NCBI RefSeq assembly: GCF_014205335.1
Contig: NZ_JACHNH010000001.1
Coordinates: 1 to 64,000 of the forward strand
Reading direction: 5' to 3'
DNA: 64,000 nt
Source: Amorphoplanes digitatis
GTDB taxonomy: Bacteria; Actinomycetota; Actinomycetes; Mycobacteriales; Micromonosporaceae
The notes beneath the pieces are model-generated. The model was not told where the DNA came from and did not search any database. It saw nothing but the letters and a program-made list of their open reading frames with translations. The position numbers were made by a program, and so were the translations under genes. Below, in pieces: positions 46,117 through 54,398 of the stretch. Position 1 is the stretch's first letter; each line of letters begins with the position of its first letter.

Positions 46117-47022
46117 GTGAGCGACACGAGCGATAGCGCCACTTCGGTTCAGTTCAGTGGCGCCCGGTTGCTCCAGCAAGATCACCCGGTAGTGATGGGC
46201 GTACTCAACGTCACCCCGGATTCCTTCTCCGACGGCGGCCGTTTCGCCGACGTCGACGCGGCCGTCGCGTACGGCGTGCGGCTGCGCGGTGAGGGCGCCG
46301 ACATCATCGACATCGGTGGCGAGTCCACCCGTCCGGGTGCCGAACGCGTGGACGGCCCGACCGAGATCGCCCGGGTGCTTCCGGTGATCAAGGAGCTGGC
46401 CGCCGCCGGGGTGCCGCTGAGCATCGACACCACCCGGGCCGAGGTCGCGGCGGCCGCCCTGGCGGCGGGCGCGGTGGTGGTCAACGACGTCTCCGGCGGC
46501 CTGGCCGACCCGGGCATGGCCGCCGTCATCGCGGCGGCCGGCTGCCCTTGGGTCCTCATGCACTGGCGTGGCCACTCCCGCCGGATGCTCGACCTGGCGA
46601 CCTATACCGACGTCGTCGCGGAGGTCCGCGACGAGCTGCTGCGGCGGGTGGACGACGCGGTCGCGGCCGGCGTCGACCCTGCCCGGCTGATCCTCGACCC
46701 GGGACTCGGCTTCGCCAAGCACGCCGAGCACAACTGGGCGCTCAGCGCGCACCTCGGCGAGCTGGTCGCGCTCGGCCGCCCGGTGCTCTTCGCGGCGAGC
46801 CGCAAGACCTACCTCGGCCGGTTGCTCGCCGGGCCCGACGGCGAGCCGCGGGGCGTCGACGGCCGCGAGGCGGCGACGATAGCGACGTCCGTGCTGGCCG
46901 TCGCCGCGGGGGCCTGGGGCGTCCGCGTGCACGACGTGCGCGCGACCGTGGACGCCCTGGCCGTGTGGCGCGCCACCGGCAGCCCGCGTTTCCAAAGATC
47001 AGATTCCGGGGGTACGCGGTGA
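46117..47022 (+). CDS. folP: Dihydropteroate synthase
   Basis: 301 residues from the GTG behind TACCGT. Family blocks are all present: MGVLNVTPDSFSDGG, IIDIGGESTRPGA, the D-T-T-R Asp, VNDVSGG, LDPGLGFAKH and SRKTYLG. It condenses pABA with hydroxymethyl-dihydropterin diphosphate and is the sulfonamide target. It is the first gene of folP-folB-folK-DUF3180, joined by 4-bp overlaps. It is separated from folE by the secretion-like block. Confidence 0.97.
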   Translation: MSDTSDSATSVQFSGARLLQQDHPVVMGVLNVTPDSFSDGGRFADVDAAVAYGVRLRGEGADIIDIGGESTRPGAERVDGPTEIARVLPVIKELAAAGVPLSIDTTRAEVAAAALAAGAVVVNDVSGGLADPGMAAVIAAAGCPWVLMHWRGHSRRMLDLATYTDVVAEVRDELLRRVDDAVAAGVDPARLILDPGLGFAKHAEHNWALSAHLGELVALGRPVLFAASRKTYLGRLLAGPDGEPRGVDGREAATIATSVLAVAAGAWGVRVHDVRATVDALAVWRATGSPRFQRSDSGGTR

Positions 47023-47378
47023 GCGACCGCATCAGACTGGGCGGCCTGAAGGCCAGGGGCCACCACGGCGTGTACGACTTCGAGCGCCGCGACGGCCAGG
47101 ACTTCGTGGTCGACGTCGAGCTGGAGCTGGACCTGGCCCGGGCCGCGGCCACCGACGACGTCGCCGACACCGTCCACTACGGCGAGCTGGCCGGCGCCCT
47201 GGTCGAGGTGATCACGGGCGAGCCGGTCAACCTGATCGAGACCCTGGCCGAGCGGCTCGCGACGGTCTGCCTTGCCGACGCCCGGGTCGCCGCCGCGACC
47301 GTCACCGTGCACAAGCCGCAGGCGCCGATACCGCACGAGTTCGCCGACGTGTCGGTCACCGTCCGGCGCGCCCGATGA
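47019..47378 (+). CDS. folB: Dihydroneopterin aldolase
   Basis: 119 residues from the GTG overlapping the folP stop. Typical blocks are LKARGHHGVYDFERRDGQDF (with the catalytic-region Tyr and Glu), DTVHYGEL and LIETLAERLA, ending in VTVHKPQAPIPHEFADV with the active-site Lys. It converts dihydroneopterin to hydroxymethyl-dihydropterin. It has an ATGA overlap with folK. Confidence 0.96.
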   Translation: MSDRIRLGGLKARGHHGVYDFERRDGQDFVVDVELELDLARAAATDDVADTVHYGELAGALVEVITGEPVNLIETLAERLATVCLADARVAAATVTVHKPQAPIPHEFADVSVTVRRAR

Positions 47379-47902
47379 CCCGGGCGATCCTCTCGCTGGG
47401 CAGCAACCTCGGCGACCGGTACGCGCACCTGAAGGACGCCGTCGCGGGGCTGGGCGACAGCGTCCTGCTGACCTCCGGCGTCTACGAGACGCCGCCGTGG
47501 GGCGACGCCGACCAGCCGGCGTACCTGAACGCGGTCCTGCTGGTCGCCGACCCGGCGGCGGACCCGGCCGGCTGGCTGGAGCGGGCCCGGGCGCTGGAAC
47601 GGGCCGCCGACCGGGTCCGCGACCCGCAGCGGCGGTTCGGGCCGCGCACGCTCGACGTCGACGTCATCGCGGCCTGGCAGCAGGACGGCACGCCGGTGCT
47701 CAGCGACGATGTGGAGCTCACCCTCCCGCATCCCCGGGCGCACCTGCGCGCGTTCGTCCTCAAGCCCTGGCTCGACCTCCAGCCGTACGCCCGGCTGCCC
47801 GGACACGGCTGGGTCACCGACCTGTTGAACTCGCCCGAGCTCACGGCCGACGCGAACGCACTGACCCCGCGGCCCGATCTGCCGTTAGAGTCACTGGAGT
47901 GA
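47375..47902 (+). CDS. folK: Hydroxymethyl-dihydropterin pyrophosphokinase
   Basis: 175 residues. Blocks are LSLGSNLGDR, YETPPWGDADQPAYLNAV, R-R-F-G-P-R-T-L-D-V-D (Mg-binding Asp pair in LDVDVI) and L-P-H-P-R. It transfers pyrophosphate from ATP to the pterin. It overlaps folB and the DUF3180 gene by 4 bp on either side. Confidence 0.96.
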   Translation: MTRAILSLGSNLGDRYAHLKDAVAGLGDSVLLTSGVYETPPWGDADQPAYLNAVLLVADPAADPAGWLERARALERAADRVRDPQRRFGPRTLDVDVIAAWQQDGTPVLSDDVELTLPHPRAHLRAFVLKPWLDLQPYARLPGHGWVTDLLNSPELTADANALTPRPDLPLESLE

Positions 47903-48417
47903 GCAGCAACCCCGGCGGTGGAACGCCCGATCCGTCGTTGCGGCCGACCAGCATCTCGACGCTGGTGGTCGCCGGGCTGGCCGCGGCCGCGGTCGGCTGG
48001 CTGCTGCTGAGCTCGTTCTACGCGCAGATGCCGCGGCTGCCGTGGCTGCCGATCATGGTGCTCACGGCGCTGGCGATCGCCGAGGCCTTCCTCGCGCAGA
48101 ACACCGGCTCCCGGATCCAGCACAAGCCCGGCGCGGCGCGCGTCGACCCGCTCGCGGTGGCGCGCTACGCCGTGCTCGCCAAGGCGTCCTCGCTGTCGGG
48201 CGCCCTCTTCGGTGGCTTCTCCGCCGGCCTGCTGGCCTGGCTGTGGCTGGAGCCGACCCGGGCCGCCCGCGACGACGTTCCCGCGGCGATCGCCGGTGTG
48301 GTCTCCTCGCTGGCGCTGGTGTGTGCGGCGCTGTGGCTCGAGCGCTCCTGCCGCGTACCGGAACGACCCGACCAGAAGGACGGTGGCGAGTCGGACCGGT
48401 CCGCCGGTCGGTCCTGA
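47899..48417 (+). CDS. DUF3180 four-helix membrane protein
   Basis: 172 residues from a GTG overlapping the folK stop. There are four membrane helices in two pairs (STLVVAGLAAAAVGWLLLS; WLPIMVLTALAIAEAFLA; SLSGALFGGFSAGLLAWLW; AIAGVVSSLALVCAALWL), with charged ends. It has always been seen after folK in actinobacteria (Rv3605c); its function is unknown. The position suggests, but does not prove, a folate link. Confidence 0.85.
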   Translation: MSSNPGGGTPDPSLRPTSISTLVVAGLAAAAVGWLLLSSFYAQMPRLPWLPIMVLTALAIAEAFLAQNTGSRIQHKPGAARVDPLAVARYAVLAKASSLSGALFGGFSAGLLAWLWLEPTRAARDDVPAAIAGVVSSLALVCAALWLERSCRVPERPDQKDGGESDRSAGRS

Positions 48418-48490
48418 TCTTTAGCGGTTCAGTACTTGAACCGAAGCCGGTTCGCGTACGTATGCTGTGCCGCGGCGAAGGAGGCGCGTG

Positions 48491-49753
48491 ATGGCCTACG
48501 ACGACACGACATATCGTCGTGACACCAGCGACCGGGCAGAGAGCAACCCGGCCGCGTACCGGGCCGGAGTGGCGGCCGCGGACTATCGCACCAACCGCCG
48601 TGACCTCGACACCGAAGACGTCGATCTCGGGGGCGGCGAGCCACCGACCGAGCCGCTGCGCGGCGACGGATCGGACGACGGCGGACGGGACCGGCTCGGC
48701 ATCCACATCGGCTGGGAGATCCTCCTGCTGCTGGCGGTCGCCGCGATCGCCATCCTGCAATACCGGCTCGATCCCACCAGCCTGCGCCGGCCCGCCCTGG
48801 ACACCCTGCTGATCTCGGGTGCCGCGATCGGCCTGCTGGCCCTCGGCGCCGGGCTGACGCTGCGCGCCGGCGTACCGAATCTCGCGCTCGGCCCGATCGC
48901 GCTCGCCGGCGCGCTGCACTTCGCCGAGAACGGCGACGACGGCCTGGTGCAGGCCGCCGTGCCGGCGCTGATCATCGCCGCCGGCGGCGGTCTGCTGGTG
49001 GCGCTGTTCGTGATCGTCCTGCACGTGCCCGGGTGGATCACGTCGCTCGGCGCGGCGATGGGCGTCGTCGTCTACGACCAGCTGCGTACGGCGCCGGTCG
49101 CCGTGCAGGGCGGCTACGACCCGTCAGACCACGCGTTCTACCTCTTCGGCGGCTTCGCGCTGCTCGCGGTCATCGGCGGCGCGCTCGGCACGGTCACGCC
49201 GATCCGCCGGATGGTCGGCCGGCTGCGCCCGTCCGGCGATCCGGCCGTGCGCCGGGGTGCCGCCGCGGCGCTGCCGGTGATCGCCGCGCTGGTGCTCTCC
49301 TCGGCGTTCGCGGTCAGCGCCGGCATCCTGATGGCGGCGCAGTCGACCGCGCCGATCCGCCCCGGCACCGGGCTGGAGTGGACGGGCATCGCGTTCGGCA
49401 CCGCCCTGCTCGCCGGCACCAGCGCGTACGGCCGGCGCGGCGGCATCTTCGGCACCCTGCTGGCGGTCGCCGGGATCACGCTGTTCATCGACTACGCGGA
49501 GCGGCGCGACCTCGACATCGCGCTGTTCGCCATCGCGGGCTGCACGATCGCCGCCGGGCTGATCGTGAGCCGGCTGGTCGAGACGTACGGGCGGCCGCTG
49601 CCCGTGCCCGCGATCGGCGAGGACTGGAACGCCGCCGCCTCGACGGGCACCACCTGGTCGCCCGACATGCCGGAGACGTGGGCGACCTCGACGACGCCGC
49701 CGGAGACCGCCGTGGGTCGCTGGGACGAGGGCCCGTGGGGCAGCGCTCGCTGA
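48491..49753 (+). CDS. Polytopic membrane protein, ABC-permease (RbsC/LivH)-like, orphan
   Basis: 420 residues. The ATG is preceded at 6 nt by GGAGG. A 70-residue charged head comes before about ten membrane helices. The repeated Gly/Ala pattern (ALGAGLTLRAGVPNLALGPI, LHVPGWITSLGAAMGVVVYD) resembles the BPD_transp_2 permeases of sugar and branched amino-acid importers. No ATPase or binding protein is adjacent. The Trp/Thr/Pro-rich tail (GTTWSPDMPETWATSTTPPE) is unusual. Transport substrate unknown. Confidence 0.7.
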   Translation: MAYDDTTYRRDTSDRAESNPAAYRAGVAAADYRTNRRDLDTEDVDLGGGEPPTEPLRGDGSDDGGRDRLGIHIGWEILLLLAVAAIAILQYRLDPTSLRRPALDTLLISGAAIGLLALGAGLTLRAGVPNLALGPIALAGALHFAENGDDGLVQAAVPALIIAAGGGLLVALFVIVLHVPGWITSLGAAMGVVVYDQLRTAPVAVQGGYDPSDHAFYLFGGFALLAVIGGALGTVTPIRRMVGRLRPSGDPAVRRGAAAALPVIAALVLSSAFAVSAGILMAAQSTAPIRPGTGLEWTGIAFGTALLAGTSAYGRRGGIFGTLLAVAGITLFIDYAERRDLDIALFAIAGCTIAAGLIVSRLVETYGRPLPVPAIGEDWNAAASTGTTWSPDMPETWATSTTPPETAVGRWDEGPWGSAR

Positions 49754-49771
49754 TCGAGCGGCAATCCACCC

Positions 49772-49777
49772 TATGCT
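49772..49777 (+). promoter_or_regulatory. Putative -10 box (TATGCT)
   Basis: TATGCT ends 6 nt before the ATG at 49784, the leaderless pattern. Confidence 0.45.
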
Positions 49778-49783
49778 GACACC

Positions 49784-50068
49784 ATGACCGACTCGACCTT
49801 CGCCGAGCTTGACGCCCTGCCGACCGAGGAACTGCGCGAGCGCGCCTTCGCGAGGGCCCGGGAGCGGCACGACCTCAAGTTCTTCTGGTCGGTGTTCCGG
49901 CACCTGCCGGACGCGGACGAGGCCGAATCGCTGGACGGCGCGCCGAACTCGGTCGGTCCGACGATCGATGAGGCGGTCGCGCTGTGGCGCGAGTTGACTG
50001 GGCACGGGTTCGGCGAGCAGGAGCCTCTGCTGCGGGCGGCGTTCATCGACTACCTGCAAAAGCACTGA
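49784..50068 (+). CDS. Small conserved-looking cytosolic protein
   Basis: 94 residues, strongly acidic and helical, no Cys. The N-terminal helix (LPTEELRERAFARARERHD) continues into F-F-W-S-V-F-R-H-L-P. Codon use and a clean promoter-start pair support a real gene. I believe similar proteins occur near folK in other actinobacteria, but I cannot name a function. Confidence 0.7.
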   Translation: MTDSTFAELDALPTEELRERAFARARERHDLKFFWSVFRHLPDADEAESLDGAPNSVGPTIDEAVALWRELTGHGFGEQEPLLRAAFIDYLQKH

Positions 50069-50147
50069 TTTACCCGCAAGGGACGCATTCACGGATATCA
50101 GCTCCCGGGCGTTTGGCGACCGGAATCCGCTGGGCAATAACGGATTC

Positions 50148-50639
50148 ATGGCTCTCACCAACCGCTACAAAACCGCGCCCGGTGCGGGCACGCTCGCCGC
50201 GCTGATACTGGTCCTGGTCTTCGGCAGCCCCTGGTACGCCGACTGGGCCGCCGACAACACCGACCCCGACACCGCCGGAGGCTGGTGGCTGCGCCTGCTC
50301 GCGTGGCCGCACTGGCGCTTCGACTCCGACGACTCGCTGCGCTCGATCCTGATCACCGATCTCCGGGCGATCCTGGTCGTCGTGCTGACGCTGCTCTTCC
50401 TCTACCTGCTGCCCGGCTCACAGCTGGCCCGCGCCCGCGGCACCCTCAGCCAGTTCTTCGCCGGCTGGGCGGCGTACATCTTCGCCGCCGGCTTCGCCGC
50501 GCTGCTGACCACCCTGTTCCTGGCCAACCCGTCGCTGCTCGGCGCGTTCCGTACCGCCGGCGAGGGCGCCACCTACGGCCTCTTCATCGGCTGGATCATC
50601 GGAATCGCCACCCTCGGCGGACGCCGGGGTACCCGCTAG
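50148..50639 (+). CDS. Four-helix membrane protein of unknown function
   Basis: 163 residues. Four membrane helices: GTLAALILVLVFGSPWYA; AILVVVLTLLFLYLLPG; FFAGWAAYIFAAGFAALLTTLF; ATYGLFIGWIIGIATLGG. A Trp-rich outer loop lies between the first two (GGWWLRLLAWPHWRFDSDD). No family recognised. It converges on the ABC ATPase gene, with a strong palindromic terminator between. Confidence 0.7.
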   Translation: MALTNRYKTAPGAGTLAALILVLVFGSPWYADWAADNTDPDTAGGWWLRLLAWPHWRFDSDDSLRSILITDLRAILVVVLTLLFLYLLPGSQLARARGTLSQFFAGWAAYIFAAGFAALLTTLFLANPSLLGAFRTAGEGATYGLFIGWIIGIATLGGRRGTR

Positions 50640-50664
50640 CGCCGAGGTACCCGCCAGTCAGGCG

Positions 50665-50688
50665 CCACCCGGCCCGCGGGCCGGGTGG
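50665..50688. terminator. Bidirectional terminator, 12-bp arms
   Basis: CCACCCGGCCCG (50665-50676) and CGGGCCGGGTGG (50677-50688) form a perfect 24-bp palindrome. It fills the gap between convergent genes and abuts the stop of the ABC ATPase gene. Confidence 0.75.
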
Positions 50689-51702
50689 TCAGGCTATTGC
50701 GGTGGCCTCCTCGTTGGGCATGTCGAAGAGGGCCGAGCGCGAGACGGCGCCGACCGGCGTGCCGTCCTCGACCACGATGACGTTGAGGGAGTCGCTGGTC
50801 AGCATCACCGCGAGCGCGTCGTGAAGGGTGCCGGACAGGTCCACCGTGGGCAGCCGGGAGATCTCCTCGACGTGGCCGATCGGGCGCATCGCGTCGCGGA
50901 CCGGGGTGACCGCCAACCGGCGGATGCCCCGATCGGCGCCGACGAACTCGCGCACCGCCGGCGACGCCGGCCGGCTCAGCAGCTCGGCCGGGGGCGCGTA
51001 CTGGAGCAGAAGGCCACCCTCGGCCAGCACCGCGATCCGGTCGCCGAGGCGTACGGCCTCGTCGATGTCGTGGGTGACCAGCACGATGGTCTTGCGGACC
51101 GTGGCCTGTAGCCGGAGGAACTCCTCCTGGAGCCGGCTCCGCACGATCGGGTCCACCGCGGAGAACGGCTCGTCCATGAGCAGCACCACCGGATCCGCGG
51201 CCAGGGCGCGGGCCACGCCGACCCGCTGGCGCTGGCCGCCGGAGAGCTCGTGCGGGTAGCGGCCGCCGTGCCGCGCCGGGTCGAGGCCGACCAGGTCGAG
51301 CAGCTCGTCGGCGCGGGACCTGATCCGCTTGCGGTCCCAGCCGAGCAGCCGCGGCACCGTACCCACGTTGGTGCGGATGGTCTGATGCGGAAAGAGCCCG
51401 ACGTTCTGGATCACGTAGCCGATCTGCCGGCGCAGCTCGACCGGGTCCTGCGCCGCGACGTCACGGCCGTCGATCAGGATCCGTCCCTTGGACGGCTCGA
51501 TCAGCCGATTGATCATCCGGAGCACGGTGGACTTGCCACAGCCCGACGGGCCGATCAGCACGACGAGCTCGCCCGCCGGCACCTCAAGGCTGATGTCGCC
51601 GACCGCTACCGTCCCGTCCGGGTAGACCTTTCCGAGGTTCGCGAGCGTGATAGACGCCGCGCTCCGGCCAGCGCCGGAGTCCTTGATCGCGGTAGCGTCC
51701 AC
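50689..51702 (-). CDS. ABC transporter ATPase, osmoprotectant (glycine betaine/choline) type with CBS domains
   Basis: 337 residues from the GTG at 51702 with AGAGGAAGG upstream. Walker A is G-P-S-G-C-G-K-S-T, the Q-loop is YVIQNVGLFPH, the signature LSGGQRQRVG, Walker B VVLLMDEPFSAVD and the switch His VTHD. The C-terminal region (TPVRDAMRPIGHVEEIS..., LNVIVVEDGTPVGAVS) is a CBS pair as in OpuA/OpuC/ProV ATPases, which sense ionic strength or nucleotides. It is transcribed divergently from its two permease genes, with only 2 nt between the start codons. Confidence 0.92.
   Translation of the reverse strand: MDATAIKDSGAGRSAASITLANLGKVYPDGTVAVGDISLEVPAGELVVLIGPSGCGKSTVLRMINRLIEPSKGRILIDGRDVAAQDPVELRRQIGYVIQNVGLFPHQTIRTNVGTVPRLLGWDRKRIRSRADELLDLVGLDPARHGGRYPHELSGGQRQRVGVARALAADPVVLLMDEPFSAVDPIVRSRLQEEFLRLQATVRKTIVLVTHDIDEAVRLGDRIAVLAEGGLLLQYAPPAELLSRPASPAVREFVGADRGIRRLAVTPVRDAMRPIGHVEEISRLPTVDLSGTLHDALAVMLTSDSLNVIVVEDGTPVGAVSRSALFDMPNEEATAIA
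51693..51698 (+). promoter_or_regulatory. Putative -10 box (TAGCGT) of permease operon
   Basis: TAGCGT ends 6 nt before the ATG at 51705 and lies inside the coding sequence of the divergent ATPase gene. Confidence 0.45.
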
Positions 51703-51704
51703 GT

Positions 51705-52427
51705 ATGTCCTTCCTCTCGAGGGCCCCGGCGCCTGCGTGGCCCCTGGCCGCCCCCGCTGATGACGGGCCGGGAAATCCGTGGTTCTCGTGGCGCTACGTC
51801 CACGACAACGCCGACGAGATCCTTTCCGCACTGCAATTCCACGTGGGTCTCACCGCCCGCGCGGTGATCATCGCGATGATCGTCGCCCTGCCGCTTGCGG
51901 TCGTCTCCTACTGGTGGCGACCGCTGACCGGCCCGATTCTCGCACTCTCCGGCATCCTGTACACGATTCCGTCGCTGGCGCTTCTCGCCCTGCTCGCCCC
52001 GGCGGTCGGCACCACGACCGACACCGCGGTCCTGATCGCGCTCGTGCTGTACGCCCTGCTGGTGCTCGTGCGCAACGCGCTGGCCGGGCTCACCCAGGTC
52101 CCGCCCGAGGTGCGCGACGCCGCGGCCGGCATGGGCTACGGCCGCTTCGGCCGGCTGTGGCGCATCGAGCTGCCGCTGGCGCTGCCCGGCATCCTCACCG
52201 GCCTGCGGCTCGCGACGGTGTCGACCGTGGCGCTGGTCACGGTCGGCGCGCTGATCGGCCGGGGCGGCCTCGGCGACATGATCCTCGGCGGCTTCCGGAA
52301 CAACTTCTACAAGGCCGAGATCATGACCGGCACGATCCTCTGCGTCGGCCTGGCCCTGGTGCTCGACCTGCTCCTGGCCGGGCTGGGACGGGTGCTGACG
52401 CCCTGGACGCGGGAGCGGAAGCTGTGA
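51705..52427 (+). CDS. Osmoprotectant ABC transporter permease (first)
   Basis: 240 residues with about five or six membrane helices. The permease EAA-type loop is seen in PPEVRDAAAGMGYGRFGRLW then RIELPLALPGI, followed by ALIGRGGLGDMILGG, both typical of OpuCB/ProW. It pairs with the permease next door (GTGA overlap) to form a heterodimer. The start has no ribosome site but sits behind TAGCGT. Confidence 0.92.
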   Translation: MSFLSRAPAPAWPLAAPADDGPGNPWFSWRYVHDNADEILSALQFHVGLTARAVIIAMIVALPLAVVSYWWRPLTGPILALSGILYTIPSLALLALLAPAVGTTTDTAVLIALVLYALLVLVRNALAGLTQVPPEVRDAAAGMGYGRFGRLWRIELPLALPGILTGLRLATVSTVALVTVGALIGRGGLGDMILGGFRNNFYKAEIMTGTILCVGLALVLDLLLAGLGRVLTPWTRERKL

Positions 52428-53140
52428 ACTACCTCCAAGAGGGCTTCGTCTGGCTCAACGACCCGCTCAACTGGACCAACCCCGGCGGGCTGCTCGACCG
52501 GCTCGCGGAACACCTGATCGTCTGCGCGTGGGCGGTGCTGCTGGGCTGTGTCGTCGCCTGGCCGCTCGGCATCTGGCTCGGCCACCGCGGGCGCGGCGGC
52601 GGCGGGGTCGTCGTCCTGGCCAACCTGACCCTGGCGATACCGACGCTGGCCATGCTGACCATCCTGCCGCTGACCCCGCTGGGCTTCGGCAAGCCGCCCG
52701 TTGTCGTGGCGCTGGCCGTCTTCGCGGTGCCGCCGCTGCTGGCGAACGCGTACACGGGGCTGCGGCAGATCGATCCCGAGACGAAGGACGCCGCGCGGGG
52801 CATGGGCCTGTCCGGCGGCCAGCTGCTGCGCCGGGTCGAGTTGCCGCTCTCGGTGCCGTACCTCGCGGCGGGGTTGCGGACGGCGGCCGTGCAGGTGGTG
52901 GCCACGGCCGGCCTGGCCGCGTTCGTCAACGGCGGCGGGCTCGGCGAGATCATTCTGGCCGGCTTCGGCATCGGCATCAGCAACGGCGGTGCCGGGCAGA
53001 TCGTGGCCGGCGGAATCGTTGTGGCGCTTGTCGCATTGCTGGTCGAAGCGCTGCTGGCGGGCGTACAACGGCTTGTGACACCGCCTCCACTGCGGACCGG
53101 CCGGCGAGCCCGGCCCACCGCGGCGGCGCCGGCCGGGTAA
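52424..53140 (+). CDS. Osmoprotectant ABC transporter permease (second)
   Basis: 238 residues from the GTG overlapping the first permease stop. Six membrane helices are seen, with the EAA-type loop ETKDAARGMGLSGGQLLRRV and then ELPLSVPYLAAGL, and FVNGGGLGEIILAGFGIGIS. It is an OpuCD/YehW-like partner. The Thr/Pro/Arg-rich tail is short. A GGGTAACG/CGTTACCC inverted repeat begins at the last codons and precedes the binding-protein gene. Confidence 0.92.
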   Translation: MNYLQEGFVWLNDPLNWTNPGGLLDRLAEHLIVCAWAVLLGCVVAWPLGIWLGHRGRGGGGVVVLANLTLAIPTLAMLTILPLTPLGFGKPPVVVALAVFAVPPLLANAYTGLRQIDPETKDAARGMGLSGGQLLRRVELPLSVPYLAAGLRTAAVQVVATAGLAAFVNGGGLGEIILAGFGIGISNGGAGQIVAGGIVVALVALLVEALLAGVQRLVTPPPLRTGRRARPTAAAPAG

Positions 53141-53159
53141 CGGTCCCGCATCGTTACCC
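53135..53159 (+). promoter_or_regulatory. Inverted repeat between permease and binding-protein genes
   Basis: GGGTAACG (53135-53142) and CGTTACCC (53152-53159) are perfect 8-bp arms with a 9-nt spacer; the permease TAA lies inside. It could be an operator or an intercistronic hairpin that sets binding-protein levels. Confidence 0.5.
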
Positions 53160-53301
53160 AAGATGTCACACCCGGCGGGTAGGAATGTCTGTGGCCGTTC
53201 GCGCGGCCGACAGCCGAATCCATACGGGCATCGCATACCGACTGCCCGTCGGACACGCGGCGCGGCTATCCGGCCGTGCCGGGACACAGAAGGCGGCAGT
53301 A

Positions 53302-54300
53302 ATGCAACGACACCTCCTCCTGACGGCGGGCACCCTCATGACGGCCGCCGTCATCCTCGCTGGTTGCGGCGAGTCCGGCTCCTCCGGCACCGAGGCGCCC
53401 CCGAGTGCCGCGGCGGGCGCGGGCTGCGCACCCGTTGCCGGTGACACCCTGGTCGTCCTCACCGACGACAAGCACCTCCAGAACACCGACAACATCGTCC
53501 CGGCGATCCACAAGAAGTCCTCGTCGCCGCAGCTCGTCGCGGCGCTCGACAAGGTCTCCGCGGCGCTCGACACGACCAAGCTGATCGAGCTCAACAAGGC
53601 CGTCGACGTCGACCGCAAGTCGTCGAAGAACGCGGCCGAGGAGTTCGCGGCCGCCAATAACATCACCGCGGGCATCGAGAAGGGCCCCGGCGGCGACCTG
53701 AAGGTCGGCGCCGCCAACTTCAGCGAGAACGCGACCCTCGGCGAGCTTTACAAGATCGCCCTGACGGCCGCGGGCTACAAGGTCGAGGTGCAGCAGATCG
53801 GCAACCGCGAGCTCTACGAGCCGGCCCTGGAGAAGGGCGACATCGACGTCGTCCCGGAGTACGCGGCCACCCTGGCGACGTTCCTCTCGGGCAAGGTCGA
53901 GGGCAAGGACGCCAAGGACCCGTCCTCGCCGGAGCTCGAGACCACGATGACCAACCTGACCGCGCTCGGCGAGAAGGTCGGCCTGGTCTTCGGCAAGGCC
54001 TCCGCGGCGCAGGACCAGAACGCGTTCGCCGTCACGGAGGCGTTCGCCACCAAGTACGGCGTCAAGACCCTGTCGGACCTCGCCGCCAAGTGCTCGGGCG
54101 CGGCCACCATCCTTGGTGGCCCGGCGGAGTGCCCGCAGCGGCCGAAGTGCCAGCAGGGCCTGGTCGAGACCTACGGCTTCAAGGCGGGCGAGTTCAGCTC
54201 GCTGGACGCCGGCGGCCCGCTGACCAAGACCGGCCTCAAGCAGGGGACGATCAGCGTCGGCCTCGTCTTCAGCTCGGACGGAGCCCTCGCGGCCGGCTGA
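53302..54300 (+). CDS. Osmoprotectant-type substrate-binding lipoprotein, circularly permuted
   Basis: 332 residues from the ATG at 53302. The lipobox is VILAGC (lipid Cys22). Residues 48-120 (GDTLVVLTDDKHLQNTDNIV..., ALDKVSAALDTTKLIELNKA) match what is normally the C-terminal end of OpuC/ProX-type binding proteins. Residues 131-332 begin with the usual mature N-terminus (GDLKVGAANFSENATLGELY) and end at ISVGLVFSSDGALAAG, which in relatives runs straight into the LVVL-D-D segment. The chain therefore looks rotated by about 75 residues, with a new linker around 121-130 (TAGIEKGPGG). All family parts appear present, so it is probably functional. It follows the permeases by 161 nt. Confidence 0.88.
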   Translation: MQRHLLLTAGTLMTAAVILAGCGESGSSGTEAPPSAAAGAGCAPVAGDTLVVLTDDKHLQNTDNIVPAIHKKSSSPQLVAALDKVSAALDTTKLIELNKAVDVDRKSSKNAAEEFAAANNITAGIEKGPGGDLKVGAANFSENATLGELYKIALTAAGYKVEVQQIGNRELYEPALEKGDIDVVPEYAATLATFLSGKVEGKDAKDPSSPELETTMTNLTALGEKVGLVFGKASAAQDQNAFAVTEAFATKYGVKTLSDLAAKCSGAATILGGPAECPQRPKCQQGLVETYGFKAGEFSSLDAGGPLTKTGLKQGTISVGLVFSSDGALAAG

Positions 54301-54319
54301 TCACCGGCTGATGCGTCGC

Positions 54320-54355
54320 GGACGCCGGGCATCGCAATAGCGGTGCCCGGCGTCC
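54320..54355 (+). terminator. Hairpin terminator after the binding-protein gene
   Basis: GGACGCCGGGCA (54320-54331) and TGCCCGGCGTCC (54344-54355) form a perfect 12-bp stem with a 12-nt loop, 20 nt past the stop. Confidence 0.75.
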
Positions 54356-54384
54356 ACCCGTTTCGTGACCGGCACCACTCTCGG

Positions 54385-54390
54385 TAGCAT
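54385..54390 (+). promoter_or_regulatory. Putative -10 box (TAGCAT)
   Basis: TAGCAT ends 8 nt before the ATG at 54399. Confidence 0.4.
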
Positions 54391-54398
54391 CTGCGACC

